Shown here one piece after another: positions 43,282 through 52,252 of a stretch of 64,000 nucleotides of DNA. The notes beneath the pieces were generated by a model that made no database searches, was not told the origin of the DNA, and was given only the letters and a program-made list of their open reading frames with translations. Each line of letters begins with the position of its first letter. The stretch's first letter is position 1. Made by a program: the position numbers and the translations under genes. Source of the DNA: Parasedimentitalea huanghaiensis (GTDB lineage: Bacteria > Pseudomonadota > Alphaproteobacteria > Rhodobacterales > Rhodobacteraceae); contig NZ_WQLV01000001.1 in the NCBI RefSeq assembly GCF_009753675.1, forward strand, positions 620,001 through 684,000, written 5' to 3'.

Positions 43282-44613
43282 TTACTCTTCTTCGAGCGCT
43301 TCAACAGCTTTCTGCAGATCGTCTTTGGAGACTTCTTTTTCTGCAACTTCGGCCAGTTCAAACACATAGTCGATGACTTTGTCTTCAAAGATTGGCGCGC
43401 GCAGCTGCTGTTGCATCTGAGCGTTCTTCTGGATGAATTCAAAGAACTCACGCTCTTGGCCCGGATACTGACGTGCCTGGCCCATGATGGCCTGGGTCAT
43501 TTCAGCGTCGGTCACTTCAACTTCGGCTTTTTGACCCAGTTCAGCCAACAGCAGGCCCAGACGTACGCGACGTGTAGCAAGAGTGGTGTGCTCTTCTGTG
43601 GTTTCGATCTCTGGGTGATCGTGACCGGTTACTTCTGGGTTGTCTTCGTGCCACAGCTGGTGCGCGATTTGACCGGCTTCAGCTTCGACCAGCGACGGTG
43701 GCAGGTCAAACGAGACCAGCGCATCCAGCGCATCCAAAGTAGCGCGTTTCATCACTGCGCGCGATGCACCAGCGTATTCCGCTTCTAGACGCTCGGAAAT
43801 CTGACCCTTCAGACCGTCCAGATCTTCAGCGCCAAACTTCTTGGCCAGCTCGTCATTCAGCTCAGCCGCAACCGGAGCTTTGACTTCTTTGACTGTGCAA
43901 GCAAAAACAGCGTCTTTGCCAGCCAGGTTCTCGGCGCCGTACTCAGTTGGGAAAGTGACTTTAACGTCTTTTTCTTCACCGGCCTTCAGGCCAACCAGCT
44001 GCTCTTCGAAGCCAGGAATGAAGGAGTTTGAGCCCAGAACCAGCGGGTAGTCTTCGCCAGCGCCGCCATCAAAGGCAACGTCGTCAACTTTGCCCAGGAA
44101 GTCGATGACAACCTGGTCGCCGTCTTCAGCAGCAACACCTTCGTCGCGCGCTGCGAAATCCTGAGCAGTTTCGGCCAGGTTGGCCAAAGCTTCATCAACG
44201 TCAGCTTCACCGGCTTTGACAACCAGCTTTTCCAACGACACGGATTTCAGATCGACTTCGGGAATTTCTGGCAGCGCTTCGTAGGACATGTCAACGCTGA
44301 CATCGTCGCCTGGCTTCCAGTCTTCGTTGGTCATTTTGACGTCCGGCTGCATTGCAGGACGGTCACCGCTGTCCTCAAAATGCTTGTTCATGGCGCCATC
44401 GATAGTTTCCTGCATCGCTTCGCCCATAAGACGTTCGCCATACTGCTTTTTCAGCAATGCCATAGGCACCTTGCCCTTGCGGAAACCTTTCATTTCGATT
44501 TCCGGCTGAGCTTCAACCAGCTTTTCGTTTACCTTGGCGTCCAGTTCGGCCGCAGCAACGGTAATCGCATAGCCGCGTTTCAGACCTTCGTTCAGCGTCT
44601 CGGTGACCTGCAT
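43282..44613 (-). CDS. tig: Trigger factor
   Basis: The 443-residue ribosome-bound chaperone meets nascent chains and has prolyl isomerase activity. Order: N-terminal ribosome-binding domain with the signature [17 protein letters not shown] (about residues 43-59), PPIase domain (about 160-240, [31 protein letters not shown]), C-terminal helical substrate cradle. The ATG at 44613 (GGGGA upstream) gives the family N-terminus [13 protein letters not shown]. It sits among flagellin and porin genes by itself. Confidence 0.95.
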   Translation of the reverse strand: MQVTETLNEGLKRGYAITVAAAELDAKVNEKLVEAQPEIEMKGFRKGKVPMALLKKQYGERLMGEAMQETIDGAMNKHFEDSGDRPAMQPDVKMTNEDWKPGDDVSVDMSYEALPEIPEVDLKSVSLEKLVVKAGEADVDEALANLAETAQDFAARDEGVAAEDGDQVVIDFLGKVDDVAFDGGAGEDYPLVLGSNSFIPGFEEQLVGLKAGEEKDVKVTFPTEYGAENLAGKDAVFACTVKEVKAPVAAELNDELAKKFGAEDLDGLKGQISERLEAEYAGASRAVMKRATLDALDALVSFDLPPSLVEAEAGQIAHQLWHEDNPEVTGHDHPEIETTEEHTTLATRRVRLGLLLAELGQKAEVEVTDAEMTQAIMGQARQYPGQEREFFEFIQKNAQMQQQLRAPIFEDKVIDYVFELAEVAEKEVSKDDLQKAVEALEEE

Positions 44614-44764
44614 GATATTCCCCATAGAGATTCGGGGCATGCACATAGGCATCCCCCCAGATAAATTTGACGCCTTTTATTTCTACTAAGCGCGTGGCGC
44701 AAGAGGCATTGCCACCTGATGACGACAGATGGGCGGGAAAGCTCCTTATTTGGCCGCAGAAAAG

Positions 44765-44791
44765 GAAAAAACACGCCCCAAGGGACGTGTT
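44765..44791 (-). terminator. Terminator of porin 1
   Basis: A 10-base stem (44770-44779 with 44782-44791, one wobble) followed on the minus strand by six T. Confidence 0.88.
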
Positions 44792-44821
44792 TTCTTGAAT
44801 CTGGTGCTTTGATAGAAAGCT

Positions 44822-45940
44822 TTAGAACTTCCAGCGGGCACCGGCCATGATCACACTACTGTCATTATAGCTAGTCGAAGTAGTGTCTTCGTAGGAGTAG
44901 TCGCGGTAGGCCAAGTATGCCTCGACATTGTAGTTGTCGATTTTCTGAACTGCAGCAATGCCCCAAGAAGTGGCGGAGTCACCGGTCGAGGCCATATCCG
45001 AGCCGTCGTAGTAATCAACCGAGAAGGAGGTCGAGCCCAGGGATGTCCAGTTAGTAGTATACCCCAGTTTGGCATAGCCATAGCTACCCGCAATGTCGCG
45101 TTCACCTGCAGCGACAGCCAGGGACACGCCTGTTGGCTTGTGTTCGATCGCCGCCGACCCAACGATGTCGCGCGTGTCTGCCTTGCCAGTCTCTTCAGTC
45201 CATGCTGCACCCAAGGCAGCTTCGAAGGCAAAGTCGCCCAAATTGGCGTTACCATAGCGAACCGCAACATCATATGTTTCACGGTCGTTGTTAGTTTTCA
45301 GAATGTCAGTACCGTAAGATGCAGACACAGTGAAACCATTCAGGTTGATGGAGTCATAGCGAACACGACCCAAACGACCACCGTCGTAGTCAGAAAACAC
45401 ATCCCCAACATCAATCGAGCTGAGTGTCCCAGTTGATGTCCGGAAGGCATAGCCGCCAGCGGGATCAGCAACCGCAACACCGGCTACAACACCGGTTCCG
45501 GACCGGTCACTGCCTGCGATACCATCAGACGCCATCGAGCCCTGACCAGCAGAGAAGCGGCCAAAACGAGCGGTATCAAACTGCAGGTCAACGTGGCGGA
45601 TATTGGTGCGGTCCCAGCTCAGTGTATCACCTGTGGAGGTCTGGCTGACACCACTGGAACTGCGAAGACCGAAAGCAGTTTCAAATTTGAACTGGAGGGT
45701 GTTTTCACCATAGGCCTGTTTCAGCCGAAAACCGATGCGGGAATTGGATCCCGAGTTATCGACCAGGCGGTTATAGGTCTCTGTACCATCGTCGTAAGAT
45801 TGGAAGGACGGATCAAACTGGCCATACCAAGTAAAGCTACCGCCGGTGTCATTTTCATAGGTGGGACCCGCAAAGGCGGGTGATGCGATGGCGGCAGTCA
45901 GTGCGATTGCGCTGGCGCTTGCTGCAAACTTAATGCTCAT
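44822..45940 (-). CDS. Outer membrane porin 1
   Basis: The 372-residue protein has a Sec signal peptide (cleaved after AFA, residue 24) and a 16-strand-type general porin barrel, starting with GSFTWYGQFDPSFQSYDDG and ending in the strand GARWKF with the C-terminal Phe needed for outer membrane assembly. An acidic loop and Arg clusters fit a trimeric diffusion porin. GGAG lies upstream of the ATG. Two CRP-like palindromes lie 150-210 bases upstream. It is a paralogue of porin 2. Confidence 0.92.
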   Translation of the reverse strand: MSIKFAASASAIALTAAIASPAFAGPTYENDTGGSFTWYGQFDPSFQSYDDGTETYNRLVDNSGSNSRIGFRLKQAYGENTLQFKFETAFGLRSSSGVSQTSTGDTLSWDRTNIRHVDLQFDTARFGRFSAGQGSMASDGIAGSDRSGTGVVAGVAVADPAGGYAFRTSTGTLSSIDVGDVFSDYDGGRLGRVRYDSINLNGFTVSASYGTDILKTNNDRETYDVAVRYGNANLGDFAFEAALGAAWTEETGKADTRDIVGSAAIEHKPTGVSLAVAAGERDIAGSYGYAKLGYTTNWTSLGSTSFSVDYYDGSDMASTGDSATSWGIAAVQKIDNYNVEAYLAYRDYSYEDTTSTSYNDSSVIMAGARWKF

Positions 45941-46244
45941 GAGTGAGTGCTCCTAGTTCCTCATAAAGGTCGGCACCCCTCGTTCCATCCATAAGGGATC
46001 CGACTTAGGAATAGCGGCTATCACGCGTTTTTTTCAGATCCGAGACTTGAAGTTCAGGACGGGAAAACAGGCTGTCAAAAATAGCAAAAAATTCACAGAT
46101 CTGTGATGTTTTATTCTTTTACTACAACACCTTATGTGAACCAGATCACACAACTCAACTACTGTGAGAATTTCATTATGCTATCAACCATCTCATTTAG
46201 AATCACAAGGTTTATCTTCACTGGACTGAACTTGCTTTTGCGGC
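45941..46244 (-). promoter_or_regulatory. Porin 1 upstream region with CRP-like sites
   Basis: No gene is seen. TCACAGATCTGTGA (46093-46106) is a perfect 14-base palindrome, and TGTGA-ACCAGA-TCACA (46135-46150) matches the CRP/FNR-family half-sites exactly. The centres are 43 bases apart, about four helical turns. Porin 1 starts at 45940. Confidence 0.55.
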
Positions 46245-46278
46245 AGAAAAGAGAAACGCCCCCAATTCATGGGAGCGT
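46245..46278 (-). terminator. Terminator of porin 2
   Basis: ACGCCCCC (46256-46263) with GGGAGCGT (46271-46278), one wobble, followed on the minus strand by a T-rich run. Confidence 0.8.
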
Positions 46279-46303
46279 ATTCCAAATTTGCAATGTAGGG
46301 GTT

Positions 46304-47410
46304 TCAGAACTTCCAGCGTGCCCCAAACAACACTGATTCAATGTCTCGATAAGATGTTGTGACCTCAGAGAACTCATAACTGCGCAGACCTAGGTAGGCT
46401 TCCATATTCACGCTGTCGATATTTTGTACGGCACCTATACCAAAGACGCGGGTCGACGATCCACTGGTGTTGAAGTTTGAACCATCATAGAGATCGACGC
46501 CCAGGGCTGTCTGCCCAATGGCGAACCAATCCCCTTTGTAGCCAAGTTTGCCATAGACATAGTCTTCACCGGTGTCGCGGCTGCCAACGGCCATCGAAAC
46601 ATTGAACCCACTATCAAGTAACACGCTGAAAGATCCAAAGGTGTCATCACGGTCCACCCCATTTCTATCTCGGCGTGAAAATCCAACCCCGCCGGTGAAC
46701 TTACCACCGCTGAACTCATTGGCGTACCGCAGGGCAACGTCATAGAATTTGTCGTTACTGTAGCTGGCAAGGATCTCCTCCCCTGCCGCAAGCGAAACTG
46801 AGAAACCACTGAAATCAGGTGAGTCATACCGCACCCTGCCCCGTCGTCCGCCATCAAAGCTGGAGGTGACTGAACTGATAGATACCGAAGACGCTGTACC
46901 GGCAGAGGTACGGAACGTAAAACTACCGGCTGTGTCACCGATGCCGTTATAAAGGACCAGACTGGTTCCGGAAAAATCTGTATCCGCAATGCCATCAGTC
47001 GCCATACTGCCTTGGCCCAGATAAAACTTACCGTAGGTTCCGCTGTCATAGGCGAAATCGACCTTACGCAGGTTGGTGCGGCTCCAATCCACACCTTTTG
47101 GGGTGAAGGTCTGGCTGACGCCATCGGAAGCGCGCAACCCAAGTGCCGTTTCGAAATTGAAGGTAAAAGTACCGCTGCCCACAGGCTGGTTCACCCAGAT
47201 CCCCACGCGCGTGTTTGAATGGGAGTTATCAACCAGATTGCTTGTGCTGCCTACGCCGTCATCCACCATCTGAAACGCAGGGTTGAATTGGCCATAAATA
47301 CTAACAAAACCGCCAGAATTATTATCGTACTTCAATTCCGCCTGAACAGGCAGAGCAGCCAACCCTGCCGCTACTGCAAAAAGCGCTGACCTTCTCCAAA
47401 ATGTTGTCAT
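46304..47410 (-). CDS. Outer membrane porin 2
   Basis: The 368-residue protein is a second porin of the same family, with a signal peptide (cleaved near VQA-E, about residue 24), GGFVSIYGQFNPAFQMVDDG at the start of the barrel and LFGARWKF at the end. It shares motifs such as VDNSHSNTRVG and GQGSMATDGIADTD with porin 1 and probably arose by duplication. The ATG at 47410 starts the signal peptide; the frame is open 16 codons further up without support. Confidence 0.9.
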   Translation of the reverse strand: MTTFWRRSALFAVAAGLAALPVQAELKYDNNSGGFVSIYGQFNPAFQMVDDGVGSTSNLVDNSHSNTRVGIWVNQPVGSGTFTFNFETALGLRASDGVSQTFTPKGVDWSRTNLRKVDFAYDSGTYGKFYLGQGSMATDGIADTDFSGTSLVLYNGIGDTAGSFTFRTSAGTASSVSISSVTSSFDGGRRGRVRYDSPDFSGFSVSLAAGEEILASYSNDKFYDVALRYANEFSGGKFTGGVGFSRRDRNGVDRDDTFGSFSVLLDSGFNVSMAVGSRDTGEDYVYGKLGYKGDWFAIGQTALGVDLYDGSNFNTSGSSTRVFGIGAVQNIDSVNMEAYLGLRSYEFSEVTTSYRDIESVLFGARWKF

Positions 47411-47874
47411 GACAATTGCCCACTGAATAAAACACTCTATCCCTTTGAGATGTAGCATCCTGTCCGTGAAGAAAAGGGTTTAGTTGATACACCATTGTAG
47501 TCATTGCATATTCACCACACGACAACCGATCAAAACAGATCAAGATGTCCTTCAGCTGTGCGCCTGTAACAGGTTGAACGGGTCGTCAAACTCTAGGAAT
47601 CGCCCTCATCCAATCCCAGATCTGCACCCTTCAAACGGCTTGCAAACACAACGGTCGGCTTCATTAAATTTAGTCCTTTATGAGAATGAATTCAGATCCT
47701 GGCATTAAGGATTTAGTCGTAATCTGGGCATAGATAAAGTCCTGCACCTTGTACTAAGGGGGCACGGCGACCACGGGTCGATCGTATTGTCAGAATGACG
47801 CCAAAGGCCAACCAGAGCGGTTCGGCTGTAAATGGGGTCAAAAAACCCCCAATATGACTAAAGGAATACATGCT
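47411..47874. other. Divergent promoter region between porin 2 and flagellin 3
   Basis: About 460 bases without a gene. Near the right end, TGTCAGAATG (47788-47797) recurs from the flagellin 1 and 2 leaders. A hairpin TGGGG (47833-47837) with CCCCCA (47846-47851) lies just before the ribosome binding site of flagellin 3. The GCCGATAA element and the GGAA hairpin of the other copies are missing. Confidence 0.5.
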
Positions 47875-48723
47875 ATGACAAGCATTCTGACAAACAATGG
47901 CGCAATGGTTGCTCTTCAGACTCTGCAGTCTGTGAACGACAATCTGACCACTGCTCAGAACGAAATTTCCACCGGTAAACGCGTTGGATCCGCCAGCGAC
48001 AACGCCGCTGTATGGGCGATTTCGAAAACAATGGAATCCGATATCGCGGGTTTCGAAGCCATCTCCGAAAGCCTTTCAGTTGGTGAAGCCACTGTTTCGG
48101 TTGCTTCGGCTGGTGCTGAGCAGATCGTTGAAAAACTGACTGAAATCAAAGAGCTGATCGTTTCCGCTCAGTCTGAAAACGTCGACCACACCAAGATCCA
48201 AAACGACATCGACGCAAAAGCTGAACAGGTTACAGCAATCATCAACGCTGCTCAGTTCAACGGTGCAAACCTGCTGATGGCTGACGTTGATGGCAATGGC
48301 GCGACATCTTTGGGTGTTTTGGCCTCGCTTGACCGTGTTGGCGCAACTGGCACTCCCACCGCGACCGAAATCACTGTTACTACAGTTGACTTTGAAACCA
48401 ACATCGACCTGGCCTCAAACCTGACATCGTTCACCAACGTCACAGATGCGACAACCGCACTGGGTGAAATTGAAACTGTCCTGGCCGTGGCCATCACTGG
48501 TGCCGCTGCACTGGGCGCTGACACAGCTCGCCTGAAAGATCAGGGTGATTTTGTTGGTAAACTGACAGACTCCATGAAAATGGGTGTTAGCTCGATGACA
48601 GACACCAACATGGAAGAAGCTTCGGCCCGATTGAAGGCCCTGCAAACCCAGCAACAGCTGGCTGTGCAGTCGCTCTCGATTGCAAACGGTGCGCCACAGT
48701 CGATCATGACACTGTTCCGCTAA
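47875..48723 (+). CDS. Flagellin 3
   Basis: The 282-residue flagellin has the same layout as flagellins 1 and 2 but is clearly more diverged (SILTNNGAMVALQTLQSVND, ISTGKRVGSASDNAAVWAIS, C-terminal QSIMTLFR). It has its own, different leader, so it is an older duplicate with separate control. AAAGGA precedes the ATG at 47875, about 10 bases away; the frame is open 7 codons further up. Confidence 0.93.
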   Translation: MTSILTNNGAMVALQTLQSVNDNLTTAQNEISTGKRVGSASDNAAVWAISKTMESDIAGFEAISESLSVGEATVSVASAGAEQIVEKLTEIKELIVSAQSENVDHTKIQNDIDAKAEQVTAIINAAQFNGANLLMADVDGNGATSLGVLASLDRVGATGTPTATEITVTTVDFETNIDLASNLTSFTNVTDATTALGEIETVLAVAITGAAALGADTARLKDQGDFVGKLTDSMKMGVSSMTDTNMEEASARLKALQTQQQLAVQSLSIANGAPQSIMTLFR

Positions 48724-48733
48724 ACCGATCTTT

Positions 48734-48763
48734 GGTTCGGGGCGCCTTAGCGTGCCCCGAACC
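48734..48763 (+). terminator. Hairpin after flagellin 3
   Basis: A perfect 10-base stem (GGTTCGGGGC with GCCCCGAACC, loop of 10) lies 11 bases past the stop codon. No T run follows, so it may protect the 3' end or stop transcription with help. Confidence 0.6.
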
Positions 48764-48879
48764 GACCAACCCAGTATCCCCTTAAAATAAATCAGATAAC
48801 ACGCAGTGATCGAACCGTATCGCACAGCGTCGCTTTTTAGCGTTTGCTCCCGCTGGAGTTTGAACGCAAACCCCGCATC

Positions 48880-49209
48880 TTATTCCGACAACAAAACCTG
48901 CTGCACAGCCTCATCCCAACCGAGGTAGTATGCGTCTCCATCATGGATTACGGGACGCGCCATCAATTTGGGCTTAGCAGCCAATTGATCCTCCGCCTCT
49001 GAATGCTTCAGCCAATCGCTCAACGACCGCCAATCATTTGTTGTTCGATCCACCAACCGATCCCCAAACTCAGCGATCAACGTCGCAAGCTCCGTTTCAC
49101 TCAATGGCTCAGCCCGCACATCACGGAAGACCACATCTTTACCCGCCTGCTCCATTGCCTTGAGGGCTTTCTTGCAAGTTGAGCATGTGTTTAGTCCGTA
49201 AATTATCAT
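48880..49209 (-). CDS. ArsC/Spx-family thioredoxin-fold protein
   Basis: The 109-residue protein starts MIIYGLNTCSTCKKAL with a CxxC motif (Cys9 and Cys12) and has KPKLMARPVIHDG, the ArsC/YffB/Spx signature with the anion-binding Arg. It may be an arsenate reductase-like or YffB-like redox protein; no ars genes are nearby. The ATG at 49209 has GGAG 7 bases upstream; an ATG six bases earlier is too close to it. Confidence 0.88.
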   Translation of the reverse strand: MIIYGLNTCSTCKKALKAMEQAGKDVVFRDVRAEPLSETELATLIAEFGDRLVDRTTNDWRSLSDWLKHSEAEDQLAAKPKLMARPVIHDGDAYYLGWDEAVQQVLLSE

Positions 49210-49350
49210 GAGCATTCTCCTTTAAGGTCGGCGCTGCAACCTCCTGCATTCTGCCTTTTTATACAAGAGACACTGTTTAGCCAGGCATTCGAAGTGCACC
49301 AGAGTTGTTGTGCGAGAAAAGATGACTTCACCGGCCCACGAAGAGGTAAA

Positions 49351-50154
49351 CTAGCCAAGAAGAGACCGGCACAACGGGGACGTTGGATCTTGCAAACCGT
49401 CGAGTACTGTAAAATGGTTGTGCTCACCCTCGACGAATACGCTCGTATCACAATCGAGCCCCTCCCACATCATAGCGAGCAATTTAGACTGCCTGATAAA
49501 CTCTGGTCGTTCCCCACCACCAACCCAAGCCGTCAAGCGGTGCGCGTTTCGCGGCTTGTGCAAAACCGCACTTTCGCGCGTTGCCTCCGCACCATCCAGA
49601 CACAGTGTTTCATTCATCTTGGTATGCAACAGCGGCCGCAAATCATGCAATCCGCTGAGAGACAACGTATGTACAATCCGCTTTGCTACACTCTCAGGAA
49701 GTGGTGAATCCTCACAAATCATCCGGGTCACAAGGTGCCCACCTGCAGAATGTCCGACAAGACGGATGGGGCCTGCTATTTTCTGCGCAGCAACGGCAAT
49801 GGCCCCACCAATTTGCTGAGTTATTTCAGATATTCGAACATCTGGAGTCAGTGTATAGCTTGGTATGCAAACCGCCCATCCACTTGCACGGACTCCTTCA
49901 GCCAAATTGGTCCAGTAAGATTTGTCCAGCCTCATCCAAAAACCGCCGTGCACAAAGACAACCAGGCCCTGCGCTTCAGCCTCTGGATGGACAAGGTCGA
50001 ACCGCTCCCTTTCTGATGGGCCATATGCGATATCCAAATCGATGTTTGGCGTGTTTTCGCGGTAACTCGCAGCGCGCGCTGCCCAGATGCCGGGCAGCGC
50101 GTCAGATCCTTCGACATGCGCCATATTTGCAAAAGCATCATCCCAATCTTGCAT
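49351..50154 (-). CDS. Alpha/beta hydrolase (esterase or formamidase-like)
   Basis: The 267-residue protein has the HGG oxyanion motif (VVFVHGGFWMRLDKSYW, about residues 68-84), the nucleophile elbow GHSAGGHL, and late Asp (near LDCD) and His (GEHNHFTVL) for a triad. It resembles the kynurenine formamidase/carboxylesterase branch. It is the last gene of the cupin-monooxygenase-hydrolase operon, 14 bases after the monooxygenase. A substrate made by that enzyme, for example an ester, is likely. Confidence 0.87.
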   Translation of the reverse strand: MQDWDDAFANMAHVEGSDALPGIWAARAASYRENTPNIDLDIAYGPSERERFDLVHPEAEAQGLVVFVHGGFWMRLDKSYWTNLAEGVRASGWAVCIPSYTLTPDVRISEITQQIGGAIAVAAQKIAGPIRLVGHSAGGHLVTRMICEDSPLPESVAKRIVHTLSLSGLHDLRPLLHTKMNETLCLDGAEATRESAVLHKPRNAHRLTAWVGGGERPEFIRQSKLLAMMWEGLDCDTSVFVEGEHNHFTVLDGLQDPTSPLCRSLLG

Positions 50155-50168
50155 GTCGAATTTTCCTC

Positions 50169-51656
50169 TTATTGAGCTTGATACTGTGGAGTAGATGCAA
50201 GGTATTCACCGTAGGCTGGCGCGTTGGGGTATGAGAACTGCTCTGCCAGAGGGTTGTTACGCTTGCGTTTTGTCGCCCCCATATCCCCAAGCAATTCGTC
50301 AAAATGCTTGAAGTGGAACGGCGCTGAGCAAAGCCCGCCATAAACCTGAGCTGCCGGGCGTTCCTTGCGGCGCCAATCCAGCATCATCTGCATGTTCCGT
50401 TCCATGTCATCACGGCTTGGCTGGCGTTCCAATTGCCCATCAGCATACCGGACCAGCCAGTTTGCGACCATTTCAGCAGACAGGATTGTGCAGAAACTGG
50501 AGTTGAAACCGACAAAACCCATTTCGGGCAGGTCCGGGTTCACCGCAAGACGGAATGTCCGGTACTGGCCATCAGCTTCGATCAGCTTGTCGCGGTATGT
50601 CTTATCCAGATAAGGAATACCCAGTTTCCATCCCACCGCCAGAACAGAGACATCACATTTAACCCGGTCGCCCGTGGTCAGGACAATTTCATCGCCATCA
50701 TAGTGATCAAAAGTGCCCTGGATGGGTTTAACTGCGCCCGATTTAAAACTTTCAAACAGACCAGGTGTCACGATGGGAAGCGAACAGGATGCCTCTTTTT
50801 CAATTGGGGTGTCCGGGACCATATTCCATTTCTTTAGGCCCAACTGCGCCTTCAGCAGGGTCTCGAGCCCACGAAAGTTCGCCCAGACCAGCGGCTTCAA
50901 CGCCAATGCAATCACCCGCTGCAACGGGTTCTTTCCCCATTGGTTGAACTGCTGTTCCTGCGCCCGCATATAAAGCAGCCGCTTAAAGTTGATTCCGCCA
51001 ACAAAATAGGGAATCCGCCAGACATTCTCTCGGTAGACCATAGTGACCTGTTTAGCGCCATTTTTGGCGGCGTTTACGGCAATGTCGGTGGCCGATTTCG
51101 ACCCACCAAGCACAACCACGTGCTTGCCCTGCATCATCGACGGATCCGTATAGTCCGAAGAGTGCATCACCTCCCCCCCCTGCGCGACAAAAGCGTCCTG
51201 ACCGGGGTGCGAGATAATGTTCTTTTCGGAAAACTGCCCGGTGCAAATGGAAACAAAATCGAAATCTTGCGTCCGACTGCGCCCAGCCTCGTTGATAGTC
51301 AACGTCCACCCTGGCTTGCCATCTGCCCGACGGTCCATAGACGTGATATCGGTGTTCAATCTGAACAGGCGGCTTAGATTATGCTTGGCGGCATAAGAAT
51401 GCAGATATGCATGAACCTGAGGCCCCTTGGGCCACTCCGGATAGTCCTCGGGCATGGGGTGATCTGTATAGCAATACAGATCCTTGGGGGATTGAGTCTG
51501 CACGCCTGGGTAAGATCGAGATAACTCCCATACACCGCCGAAATCATGGCTGCGTTCAAATCCGATAACCCGGTGACCTTTTTCGTCAAACGCCTTGGCC
51601 GCAGCCAAGCCGCTGACGCCGCCGCCGATGACGGCGACTGTCTTTCGCTTTACCAT
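50169..51656 (-). CDS. Flavin-containing monooxygenase (class B)
   Basis: The 495-residue protein has the FAD motif GGGVSGLAAAKAFDEKG (about residues 10-26), an NADP motif VVLGGSKSATDIAV, and a class B signature of the form GxxxHxxxY (GGEVMHSSDY). Enzymes of this type oxygenate N, S or, in Baeyer-Villiger fashion, ketones. The ATG at 51656 has GAGG 9 bases upstream. It lies 10 bases after the cupin gene and 14 before the hydrolase; the set points to a small catabolic pathway. The substrate is unknown. Confidence 0.88.
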   Translation of the reverse strand: MVKRKTVAVIGGGVSGLAAAKAFDEKGHRVIGFERSHDFGGVWELSRSYPGVQTQSPKDLYCYTDHPMPEDYPEWPKGPQVHAYLHSYAAKHNLSRLFRLNTDITSMDRRADGKPGWTLTINEAGRSRTQDFDFVSICTGQFSEKNIISHPGQDAFVAQGGEVMHSSDYTDPSMMQGKHVVVLGGSKSATDIAVNAAKNGAKQVTMVYRENVWRIPYFVGGINFKRLLYMRAQEQQFNQWGKNPLQRVIALALKPLVWANFRGLETLLKAQLGLKKWNMVPDTPIEKEASCSLPIVTPGLFESFKSGAVKPIQGTFDHYDGDEIVLTTGDRVKCDVSVLAVGWKLGIPYLDKTYRDKLIEADGQYRTFRLAVNPDLPEMGFVGFNSSFCTILSAEMVANWLVRYADGQLERQPSRDDMERNMQMMLDWRRKERPAAQVYGGLCSAPFHFKHFDELLGDMGATKRKRNNPLAEQFSYPNAPAYGEYLASTPQYQAQ

Positions 51657-51666
51657 GTTTATGACC

Positions 51667-52125
51667 TCAAGCTTCCGGCGGCGGCAGGAAATCAACTTCG
51701 TGCAGTGCAGACAAACGCACCAGTTCTGCGGGGTCAGTGACACCGTCTAACGCGACAAACAGGTCGTACAACTTGCGCGATGGCGCAACGCCAAAGATGC
51801 ATTTGGCGGATTTGCCGGACCGGTTAAAAATACCGTGTGCAACCCCCATCGGCATCCGGACTGTATCACCGGGGCCAGCCTGATGGATGCTGGGCGCCCC
51901 TTTGTCATGTCCGAACTCAACGTCCAGATTACCCTCAAGAAGATAGATCCACTCGTCTTGTGTGGGATGGATATGAGGTGGCACAAAGGTATCAGCAGGA
52001 ACATCCGCGTGCCAGGTAAAGGCGTTATCGCTCAGTAGCTTTGGCGTGTAGGTCTGCCCGACCACATTCCAGGATGCACCATTGATCCCGTCTGAGGCCG
52101 CAGTAATTCCGATTGTTGTCGTCAT
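51667..52125 (-). CDS. Cupin domain protein
   Basis: The 152-residue protein has a single cupin with metal-binding histidines in VPPHIHPTQDEWIYLLEG (about residues 55-72) and MGVAHGIFNRSG (about 100-111). Such proteins act as dioxygenases, isomerases or sensors. Its ribosome binding site is GGGAGG, 7 bases from the ATG. It is the first gene of the operon, divergent from the AraC-type regulator. Confidence 0.85.
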   Translation of the reverse strand: MTTTIGITAASDGINGASWNVVGQTYTPKLLSDNAFTWHADVPADTFVPPHIHPTQDEWIYLLEGNLDVEFGHDKGAPSIHQAGPGDTVRMPMGVAHGIFNRSGKSAKCIFGVAPSRKLYDLFVALDGVTDPAELVRLSALHEVDFLPPPEA

Positions 52126-52252
52126 ATCATTTCCTCCCTGTCCTGATATATCGTCACAAAAGCCTAGCAAGTCGGCCCCCAAGGCTTTGTCCAAAAAGCG
52201 CAACAATTTCTCCGCCACAGCATAAGTCTTTATTTTAAGCTTGAAATTTATT

